From positions 682,001 to 746,000 of the forward strand of contig NZ_VSLZ01000002.1 of the NCBI RefSeq assembly GCF_010747475.1: a stretch of DNA of 64,000 bases, in the 5' to 3' direction. Shown one piece after another: positions 33,291-40,875 of this stretch. The notes beneath the pieces are model-generated. The model worked only from the letters and a program-made list of their open reading frames with translations. It ran no database searches and had not been told where the DNA came from. Each line of letters starts with the position of its first letter. Positions within the stretch are counted from its first letter, which is position 1. The translations under genes and the position numbers were made by a program. Source of the DNA: Halorussus sp. MSC15.2 (lineage in GTDB: Archaea > Halobacteriota > Halobacteria > Halobacteriales > Haladaptataceae).

Positions 33291-33830
33291 TCACGGCGCT
33301 CCGTCCCACTCGTCGCGCAGGAGACCGTACAGCACCACGTCGCGGTACTCACCGTCGAGGAATACGTGTTCGCGCAGGCGGCCTTCCTCGGTGAACCCCA
33401 GTCGTTCCAGCAGGTCGTGTGACCCGTCGTTGTGTTCGACCACGCGCGCGTACGTCCGACGAAGCCCTCGCGTCTCGAAGGCGTAGTCCAGAAGCAGCGT
33501 GACGGCCTCGGTCGCGTACCCCTCGCCGCGGGCCTCGGGGACGAGCCAGTAGGCTATCTCGGCGTGGTCGTCCTCGACTCCGAAGAGGTCGACCTCACCG
33601 AGCGCGCCCTCGCGGTTCTCCGTACAGACGAGGAAGTTCGCGTCGCCGTTGTCCGCGGCGACCGTGTTCTCGTAGAACGCCTCGACCTGTCCGCGAGTCT
33701 GCGGTTCGGTGAACGTCAGCGCCGTCCGAATGTCGGGGTCGCTTCGGGCGCGCTGGAGCAGGTCGAGGTCCTCGCGCTCGGTTACTCTGAGGTCTACGCG
33801 CTCGCCAGAGATGAAGACCGGACCGGGCAT
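33291..33830 (-). CDS. GNAT-family N-acetyltransferase (RimJ/RimL-like)
   Basis: The 179-residue protein follows the RimJ/RimL pattern: GERVDLRVTEREDLDLLQRAR at the start, GALGEVDLFGVEDDHAEIAYWLVPEARGEGYATEAVTLLLDYAF in the acetyl-CoA-binding region (split: EIAYWLVPEARGEGYATEA), and RRTYARVVEHNDGSHDLLERLGFTEEG near the end. Such enzymes acetylate N-terminal amines of ribosomal or other proteins, or small amines. Which substrate applies here is unknown. Its 3' end faces the ribosomal operon promoter region. Confidence 0.85.
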   Translation of the reverse strand: MPGPVFISGERVDLRVTEREDLDLLQRARSDPDIRTALTFTEPQTRGQVEAFYENTVAADNGDANFLVCTENREGALGEVDLFGVEDDHAEIAYWLVPEARGEGYATEAVTLLLDYAFETRGLRRTYARVVEHNDGSHDLLERLGFTEEGRLREHVFLDGEYRDVVLYGLLRDEWDGAP

Positions 33831-33952
33831 ACGTCAGCGGACGAACCTGTAGCTGAAAAATCCGCCGGTACGTCGCGGGTTCCGGCAATTCTCCCGACCG
33901 GCCGAAGATGTGCGACCGAACGACTACCGTCTCGCTACGGGTAGTTCCGCCG

Positions 33953-34888
33953 ATGGCAGAATCGAGCGAGTCCACGACGAGTTTCGACGCGGCGGAGTCG
34001 ATAGCCGACCTCGTCGGCGAGACGCCGCTGCTCCGCCTCGACGCGTTCGCCGACAACCTGTTCGGGAAGGTCGAGGCGAGCAACCCCTACTCAGTGAAGG
34101 ACCGCATCGCTCGCGAGATGATAGACGCCGCCGAACGGAGCGGCGAACTCGGGCCGGACGGGGTCGTGGTCGAATCGACCAGCGGCAACACCGGTATCGG
34201 ACTCGCCGCGGTCTGCGCGGCCCGGGGCTACGAACTCGTGCTGACGATGCCGACCTCCATGTCCGAGGAGCGCCGCAGACTGCTCCGAGCGCTCGGCGCG
34301 GAACTGGAACTCACGCCCGCCGAGGAGGGGATGGGCGGCGCGAACCGACGCGCCGCGGAACTCGCCGACGAACGAGAGGGTGCGGTGCTGGCCCGCCAGT
34401 TCGAGAACGCGGCCAACCCCCGCGCGCACCGGCGCACGACCGGCCCCGAACTCTGGCGCGCGACCGACGGGGCGGTGGACGCATTCGTCGCGGGCGTCGG
34501 GACCGGCGGGACCATCACCGGCGTTGCCGAGTACGCGAAGGAGGAGCGGGGCGCGGACGACTTCACCGCGGTCGCGGTCGAACCCGCCGAGTCGCCCACG
34601 CTCTCCGAGCAGTGCGCCGACGGCCACGACGTTCAGGGAATCGGTCCGGGGTTCGTCCCCGAGATACTCCGCGAGGAACTCGTTGACGAGGTACGGGCGG
34701 TCTCCGGAGAGGACGCCAAAGCGGCCGCCCGGAACGTCGCGCAGACCGAGGGACTCGCGGTCGGTATCTCCTCCGGGGCGGCCGTCGCGGCCGCCGCGAG
34801 GTACGCGCGCGACCACCCCGACGAGACGGTCGTGGCGATGCTCCCCGACGGCGGCGAACGATACCTCTCGACCGACCTCTACGAGTAG
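33953..34888 (+). CDS. Cysteine synthase (PLP-dependent, CysK/CysM family)
   Basis: This enzyme joins sulfide with O-acetylserine, or a related activated serine, to make cysteine. The 311-residue product (ATG 33953; the frame extends further upstream but without family homology) has the PLP-lysine motif SNPYSVKDRIA at about residue 45. SGNTGIGLAAVCAARGY lies near residue 73 and the phosphate-binding loop VGTGGTITGVAEY near 185. The Lys motif is a variant of the usual PGGSIKDR. CysK versus CysM cannot be settled here, so no symbol is given. Confidence 0.88.
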   Translation: MAESSESTTSFDAAESIADLVGETPLLRLDAFADNLFGKVEASNPYSVKDRIAREMIDAAERSGELGPDGVVVESTSGNTGIGLAAVCAARGYELVLTMPTSMSEERRRLLRALGAELELTPAEEGMGGANRRAAELADEREGAVLARQFENAANPRAHRRTTGPELWRATDGAVDAFVAGVGTGGTITGVAEYAKEERGADDFTAVAVEPAESPTLSEQCADGHDVQGIGPGFVPEILREELVDEVRAVSGEDAKAAARNVAQTEGLAVGISSGAAVAAAARYARDHPDETVVAMLPDGGERYLSTDLYE

Positions 34889-34955
34889 GTCGCCTCGACC
34901 CGACGCCGGACCCGCGAAGGAAAACCCCTTGTCCGCCTCGCGCCAAGCCCCGGAC

Positions 34956-37379
34956 ATGACTCTCGCCGAGGTCGCCGCCGCGCTCCGGGAGGAAGCCCGC
35001 GCGGTCGGCGAGCGCCGACTGCTCGTCCTCGCAGGCGAACGCGAGGCCTGTTACGACGCGGCCGACCGGGCGCTCGACGCCGCCGAAATCGACCGCGATG
35101 CGACCGCGCTGGTCGGGACGGGGAAACTGGGCTGCGAGCGCGTCGGCCCGAAGCGCGCCGACCGCCTGCTCGGGACCACCCGCGACTGCGTGGTCTTCGA
35201 CGCGCACGCCGACTTCCGGCCGAACGCGGTGGGCCGCGTCGTGGGCGCGGTGGACGGCGGCGGTCTGTTCGTCCTCCTGACCCCGCCGCTCGACGAGTGG
35301 GCCGACCGCCGGACCGACTTCGACCGGGCGCTGGCGGTCCCGCCCGCCGACGTCGACGACGTGACGGGTCGGTTCCGGCGGCGCTTCGTCCGGACCCTCC
35401 GGTCGCATCCCGGCGTCGCAATCGTGGACGCGGACTCCGGACGCGTCGAGCGCGACGGCCTGACCCGCCCCGCTCCACGACTCTCGACCGCGACCGACGT
35501 ACCGCAGTTACCCGAAAACCGCGCATTCCCGGACGCGGCCTACGACGCCTGTCTCACTCAAGACCAGATGGCGGTGGTCGGAGAACTGGAGGCGCTACGC
35601 GGGTCCGGGCCGTCCGCGTCCCCGGCCGCGGTGGTCGTGGAGGCCGACCGCGGCAGGGGCAAGTCCAGCGCGGCGGGCATCGCGGCGGGGAGCCTCGCCG
35701 CCGAGGGCGCGGACGTGCTGGTCACGGCCCCGGAGTACCGGAGTTCGCGCGAGGTGTTCGTCCGGGCCGAGGCGCTGTTGGAGACGCTGGGCGAAGAAAT
35801 CGAGACCGTCGGCGACCCGCCCCGAGAGATTCGAGTCGTCAGTGAACGTCGCGGCGAGGGCGAACGGAGAGACGGACGAGCAGGCGAGCGAGGAGACGAA
35901 GGGGGCGGCGGTCGCGTTCGCTTCGCCGAACCCACCGAGACCGCCGACCTGCTCGGCGACCCCCGAGACCAGGCGGCCGATTCGCCGCACGCGTCCGGCG
36001 GGTCGGAGGCGTGCGACCAGTCGAGCGCGCCCGACGCCGTCTTCGTGGACGAGGCCGCGGCGCTGTCGGTCAGACTGCTCGAACGGCTTCTGGCCGCGCC
36101 GCGGGTCGCGTTCACGACGACCATCCACGGCTACGAGGGGGCGGGGAGGGGGTTCTCGGTCAGGTTCCGCGACCGACTCGCCGAGAGCGACCACGAGGTC
36201 GTCGAGACCCGACTCGACGAACCGATTCGGTACGCCGCGGGCGACCCCGTGGAGGTCTGGGCGTTCGACGCGCTCCTGCTGGACGCCCGGCCGCCCGTCG
36301 AGGAGGTCGTTCGGGACGCCGGGGCCGAGTCAGTCGAGTACCGCGCGCTCTCGCCCGACGACCTGCTCGGCGACGAGACCCTGCTCCGGGAGGTGTTCGG
36401 CCTGCTCGTGCTGGCTCACTACCGGACCGAACCCGACGACCTCGCGCGCCTGCTCGACGCGCCGAACCTCGCGGTCCGTGCGCTGGTCCGGCCGGACTCA
36501 GCGTCCGCGAGCGCGCGGAACCACGTCGTCGGTGTCGCGTTGCTGGCCCGCGAGGGCGACCTCCCGGCGGACGTGCGCGAACATATGTACGAGGGCGGCC
36601 GCGTGCGGGGCAACATGCTCCCGGACGTGCTGACCTCCCAACTCCGCGACGAACGGGCGGGAGTCACCGCGGGGATGCGGGTCATGCGTATCGCCACCCA
36701 CCACGCGGTCAGGTCCCGCGGTCTGGGGTCGCGCCTGCTGGCCGAGATTCGCCGGGAGTTCGCGGACGACCTCGACTGGCTCGGCGTCGGCTACGGCGCG
36801 ACGCCCGAACTCCTCCGGTTCTGGCGAGAGAACGGCTACCGGGCGGTTCAGCTCTCGACAACACGCAACGACACCAGCGGGGAGTACTCCGCGCTCATGC
36901 TCGACCCGCTGAGCGAGGCGGGCGCGGCCCTCCGCGACCGCCACGCCCGGTGGTTCGCCTCCCGCGTCGCGTCGATGCTGGCCGACCCCCTGCGCGACGC
37001 CGACGCCGACGTGGTGCGCGAACTCCTGCGGTCGGTGGACGCGCCGGTCGAACTCGACCTCTCGGACTGGGACTGGCGAACCGTCGCGTCGAGCGCGTAC
37101 GGACCGGGACTGTACGACGCCGCGCCGAGACCGTTCCGACGAGTGGCGCTGAAGCACTTCGTGGACCCGCAGGGGAGTTCGGACGCGCTCTCCCCGCTCG
37201 AGGAGCGACTGCTGGTCCGGAAGGTCCTGCAGGGCCACCCGTGGCCGCAGGTGGCCGACGAACTCGGCTTCCACTCGGCGGGCCAGTGCATGCGCGCGCT
37301 CGGCGACGCCTACGAACCGCTGGTGGACCGGTACGGCACCGAGGCGGCGACGGCGGAGAAACGCCGGTACATCGATTAG
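34956..37379 (+). CDS. tmcA: tRNA(Met) cytidine acetyltransferase
   Basis: TmcA makes N4-acetylcytidine in RNA using acetyl-CoA and ATP. The 807-residue protein (ATG 34956; the longer frame upstream lies over the cysteine synthase gene) has a DUF1726-type N-terminus. A RecA-like helicase follows with Walker A (ADRGRGKSSAAG, about residues 229-240) and Walker B (FVDEAAAL, about 361-368). Then comes a GNAT domain (THHAVRSRGLGSRLLAEI, about 575-592) and a tRNA-binding C-terminus (DWDWRTVASSAYG onwards). Between the helicase motifs are two low-complexity inserts (about residues 296-353) rich in Arg, Gly, Glu and Asp. These are absent from the motif spacing I would expect. Confidence 0.92.
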   Translation: MTLAEVAAALREEARAVGERRLLVLAGEREACYDAADRALDAAEIDRDATALVGTGKLGCERVGPKRADRLLGTTRDCVVFDAHADFRPNAVGRVVGAVDGGGLFVLLTPPLDEWADRRTDFDRALAVPPADVDDVTGRFRRRFVRTLRSHPGVAIVDADSGRVERDGLTRPAPRLSTATDVPQLPENRAFPDAAYDACLTQDQMAVVGELEALRGSGPSASPAAVVVEADRGRGKSSAAGIAAGSLAAEGADVLVTAPEYRSSREVFVRAEALLETLGEEIETVGDPPREIRVVSERRGEGERRDGRAGERGDEGGGGRVRFAEPTETADLLGDPRDQAADSPHASGGSEACDQSSAPDAVFVDEAAALSVRLLERLLAAPRVAFTTTIHGYEGAGRGFSVRFRDRLAESDHEVVETRLDEPIRYAAGDPVEVWAFDALLLDARPPVEEVVRDAGAESVEYRALSPDDLLGDETLLREVFGLLVLAHYRTEPDDLARLLDAPNLAVRALVRPDSASASARNHVVGVALLAREGDLPADVREHMYEGGRVRGNMLPDVLTSQLRDERAGVTAGMRVMRIATHHAVRSRGLGSRLLAEIRREFADDLDWLGVGYGATPELLRFWRENGYRAVQLSTTRNDTSGEYSALMLDPLSEAGAALRDRHARWFASRVASMLADPLRDADADVVRELLRSVDAPVELDLSDWDWRTVASSAYGPGLYDAAPRPFRRVALKHFVDPQGSSDALSPLEERLLVRKVLQGHPWPQVADELGFHSAGQCMRALGDAYEPLVDRYGTEAATAEKRRYID

Positions 37380-37402
37380 CCGGGAGCGAGTAGAACGCCG
37401 CC

Positions 37403-37564
37403 ATGGCCGAGTGCGCCGAGTCGGACTGCTCGGAACCCGCGACCGTCAGACTCCACGTCCCGTGGGCCGAGAACCGCGAGGTCTGCGCTGGCCACGCCCG
37501 CGCGCTGGCCCAGCAGGACGGCGTGGTCGCGGACCCGATAGCCGAGGACGACGAGTGGCCGTGA
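37403..37564 (+). CDS. Small Cys-containing (putative zinc-binding) protein
   Basis: This short gene follows tmcA by 23 bp and encodes 53 residues: an N-terminal AECAESDCSEPATVRLHVPW and a central NREVCAGHARALAQQ. C-x4-C and C-x2-H are suitable ligands for one zinc ion. The predicted protein is compact and acidic, without a signal peptide. Small zinc-ribbon proteins of this size are abundant in haloarchaea and mostly uncharacterised. Adjacency to tmcA suggests, but does not show, a role in RNA modification. Confidence 0.6.
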   Translation: MAECAESDCSEPATVRLHVPWAENREVCAGHARALAQQDGVVADPIAEDDEWP

Positions 37565-37576
37565 GACCGGCGTCGG

Positions 37577-38790
37577 TCAGCCTGACCCCCCGTCCTTCGA
37601 CGCTTTCACCGCGACCGGATTGATGGGCGCGCCGGTCGCGCGCTCGATGTTCAGCGGCGCGCCAGCGAACAGGAAGTCGTACACCCCGTCGCTCGCGCAA
37701 CTCTCCGCGAGTTCTTCGAGCCACAGCACCTCCGCGAACGGGACCCCGAGGTTGCGGTGGAACGCCCCGTGGAGCGGGACGAGATACTGCTCGCCGTCGA
37801 TGACCTGTACGTTCTTTTCGACACTGAGCGTGTCGCCACCGACGACGGGGAACTCCATCTCGTGGACCCAGTTCACCAACTCCTCGCTGTAGCAGATTCC
37901 CGGTTCTTCGAGCGGTTTCCACTCGTACTTCGGGTCGTCGTCGCGGGCGCGAGCGGCCGACCCGGTCCGAATCAGGGGCACGTCGCGCTTCCCGAGCGTC
38001 ACGTCTTGCTGGTAGGCAGTCCGCTGTAGGTCCTCCTTCGAGACGCAAGCCTTGGGCTTCAGTCGGTCGTTCTCCCCGCCCAGCGCCCGGCCCACGTCGA
38101 GCAGGACGCCCCGGCCGACGATACCGTGGTCGGCGACGGGCGAGATGTCTGCCCGCCTCAGACCGCGGGTCTCGCTCACCTGCTCGCCGTCACAGTTCTC
38201 TAGCGGTTCGTCGAACTCCTTGGTCGTCGCGGTCGTGCTGGCGTCGAATCCGTTGTAAATCCGGTCGCCGTACCACGCGTGGCCCGGCGCGTCCACATGA
38301 CTCGTCCCCTGCGGGTAGAGTCGGTTGACGAATCGGTCGTCGCTGAACTTCAGGCCCCCGGCCGACGGGTCGGCCTCACCCGTCTCGTAGGACCGCTCGT
38401 CCTGCGTGTTCGTTCGTCGCGCGAGGTTCTCGTCGGGAAGATGGGGTCGTTGGCGACCTCGCCGGTCATCGATATCTGGAGCGTGAACGTCTCGACTCCG
38501 TCGGCGTCGGCCCTCGTGGCGGCCTCCATCCCGGCGAGCGCCTCCTCGCTCCCGAGGAAGTTGAACGCCCCGAGTTCGTCGTCCTCGCCCCATCGCCCCC
38601 AGTTCCGCGGCGCGTCTTCGAGCAGCGCTTCGAGGTCGCCCTCCGGTCGGTCTGATTGTGCCGCAACCTCGGCCGGACTGACCCCGGCGAGCGCGAACGC
38701 GGCGAGCGCGCCGGTTCCCCGGAGCAGGTCGCGTCGGTCGATGTCGGCGGCGGTGCTGTCGTCGGTCGGCTCTGATTGTTTCTCGGTCAT
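37577..38790 (-). pseudogene. Tat-exported cyclase-family (kynurenine formamidase-like) protein, apparently frameshifted
   Basis: The N-terminal frame from ATG 38790 has a Tat signal (DRRDLLRGTGALAAFALAG), then APRNWGRWGEDDELGAFNFL and VANDPIFP, after which it goes out of frame. The other frame resumes as DENLARRTNTQDERSYETGE and runs to 37577 with the cyclase-family signature GTSHVDAPGHAWYGDR. It continues with DHGIVGRGVLLDVGRAL, FPVVGGDTLSVE and GVYDFLFAGAPLNIE. Adding one base at about 38434-38437 restores one protein of about 404 residues. Family members use paired His/Asp metal ligands (H-x-D-x-P-x-H) to hydrolyse small amides or lactones. Substrate is unknown. Confidence 0.8.
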
Positions 38791-39036
38791 GTCTCCCCCG
38801 GCATTCCCTCCGCGGTGGTGCCCCGAAGGCGAGTCTGTTTCACCCGACGGGGTCACACTCACTCCGTGACACGGAATGCCACGCGTACCGACTTCGCCGA
38901 TACGTATGATTTTTTGGATGCGACAGACGGAATCCCCGCCCGAGAGCGATGGTTCCGCTCCTGTGTCGTGGGGTCTCGAAGAATCAGAAACTCGACTCGC
39001 TCGTCGGCCGACGGGGTGTTCTCGGTCCGACTGTGC

Positions 39037-40761
39037 CTACTCGTGGGCGAAGTAGACGACCGTCTCGTCGTCGGCCTCCTGCCGGTCCACCCGCGCGAAC
39101 CCGACGCGCTCGAACTGGACCATCTCGTCGGGGTCGGCCTCGCGGAATCCGGGTTCGGCGTAGCCGACCACGTCGCCGTCGGGGGTCCGCATCTGCGTCA
39201 GCGTCGCGCTGTCGGCGGGCACCCAGTGAATCACGTCCACGCCCTCCTCGCGGACCGCGGTGATGTCGTCGCCGACGTAGTCGAGTTCGTCGTCCTCCTT
39301 GCGGAAGCACCCGAAGCCCTTGAGCCAGATGCGCTCGCCGTCGGCGGGCACGTCGGACTCCTCGATGCGGACGCGGTTGCCCGGGTCGATGTCGCGGGTG
39401 CCCCGCTCCTCGTGGTCCGGGTGGACCGGCGGGTGGGCCGCGTCCGGGAACTCCCCGGCGAGCGTGAAGTCGGCGTGGTCCTCGCGCACGAAGAAGTAGC
39501 GGTCGGCGCCGTCGTCTATCAGTTCGCGGTTGTTCGAGTAGACCGTACTCATCGCGAGGTCCACGTTGCTCGTGGAGGTGCCGAGACCGACCATCGCCTC
39601 CACGATGGCCTCGCCGCGGATGCCGCGTCGGCGGACGCTCGGGATGGTCGGGGCGCGCGGGTCGTCCCACCCGTCGAGTTCGCCCGATTCGATGAGTTCG
39701 CGGATGGTCGAGGTGGACATCTTCACGTCGTACTCGTCCACCTGCACGTGGCCCCAGTGGATGACCTCGGGGTACTCCCAGTCGAAGTAGTCGTAGACGA
39801 ACTGCTGGCGCTTCGCGGAGTCCTGCAGGTCGATGCCGCGGATGATGTGGGTGACGCCCGTGAGGTGGTCGTCCACGCCCGACTGGAAGTCGAGCATTGG
39901 CCAGCAGCGGTACTCCTCGGCCTCCTCGCGCGGGTGGGGCGTGTCGATGATGCGGAAGCCGACCCAGTCGCGCAGCGCCGGGTTCTTGTGTTCGATGTCG
40001 GTCCGCACGCGGAGGACCATCTCGCCGGACTCGTACTCGCCCTCGACCATCGCCTCGAACTCCGCCATCGTCGTCTCGGCGTCCTTGTCGCGGTGGGGGC
40101 AGGCCTCCGCAGAGTTCTTCAGGTCCGAGAACTCCTCGCCCGAACACGAGCAGGTGTAGGCCCCGCCCTTCTCGATGAGGCGTCGGGCGTGGTCGTAGTA
40201 GGTTTCGAGGCGGTCGCTGGCGCGGTAGACCTCGGCGGGTTCGAAGCCCAGATACTCGACCTCGTCCAGAATCTCGTCGTAGGCCCACAGCAGCGGTCGC
40301 TTGGTCTCGGGGTCGGTGTCGTCGAATCGGACGATGAACTCGCCGTCGTACTCCTCGGCGTACGTCCCGATGACCGCGGGCATCCGGGCGTGGCCCACGT
40401 GCCACGGGCCGTTCGGGTTCGGCGCGAGGCGCATCCGAACGTCGTCGTACTCCTCTGCGTTCGGGAGGTCGGGCAGGGGATGGTCCTCGCCCTCGTCCTC
40501 GCTCTCGATTTCCTCCAACCAGTCGGGCGCGAGTTCGGCGAGTCGCTCGCGGCGCTCCTCGTTCGAACTCTCGTTGACCCGCGAGACGACCGGTCCGATG
40601 ACGCCGGGTATCTCGTCGCCGTGCTGGCGGAAGTCGGGGTTCTCGCCCATCAGCGGTCCCATGACCGCGCCCACGTCGGCCTCGCTCTCGTGCTTGACCG
40701 CGTTGACGAGGGCGTGTTTCTCTGCCTCCGTCTCGATTCGCTCTCGGAGTTCGTCGTTCAT
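39037..40761 (-). CDS. gltX: Glutamyl-tRNA synthetase (archaeal type)
   Basis: GluRS charges tRNA(Glu), and in archaea also tRNA(Gln) for later amidation. The 574-residue protein (ATG 40761) has an archaeal N-terminal extension and the class I signature RLAPNPNGPWHVGHARMPA at about residues 110-128, where HVGH replaces the usual HIGH. The adenylate-forming loop VKMSTSTI is near residue 346. The C-terminal anticodon-binding part is beta-rich. Cys residues in YTCSCSGEEF and ACPHRD could bind zinc. It lies near the idsA-rnj region, as is common in this lineage. Confidence 0.95.
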   Translation of the reverse strand: MNDELRERIETEAEKHALVNAVKHESEADVGAVMGPLMGENPDFRQHGDEIPGVIGPVVSRVNESSNEERRERLAELAPDWLEEIESEDEGEDHPLPDLPNAEEYDDVRMRLAPNPNGPWHVGHARMPAVIGTYAEEYDGEFIVRFDDTDPETKRPLLWAYDEILDEVEYLGFEPAEVYRASDRLETYYDHARRLIEKGGAYTCSCSGEEFSDLKNSAEACPHRDKDAETTMAEFEAMVEGEYESGEMVLRVRTDIEHKNPALRDWVGFRIIDTPHPREEAEEYRCWPMLDFQSGVDDHLTGVTHIIRGIDLQDSAKRQQFVYDYFDWEYPEVIHWGHVQVDEYDVKMSTSTIRELIESGELDGWDDPRAPTIPSVRRRGIRGEAIVEAMVGLGTSTSNVDLAMSTVYSNNRELIDDGADRYFFVREDHADFTLAGEFPDAAHPPVHPDHEERGTRDIDPGNRVRIEESDVPADGERIWLKGFGCFRKEDDELDYVGDDITAVREEGVDVIHWVPADSATLTQMRTPDGDVVGYAEPGFREADPDEMVQFERVGFARVDRQEADDETVVYFAHE

Positions 40762-40875
40762 TACGTTGCGCTTGGACGGTCTTCGGGAAAACTCGTCCGG
40801 ATTCTGTTCACCCCGAACGCCCCGGCGCACTAACCGGGACCCTTAGGTTCGCCGGAGCGTACGGACTCCCAGAGA

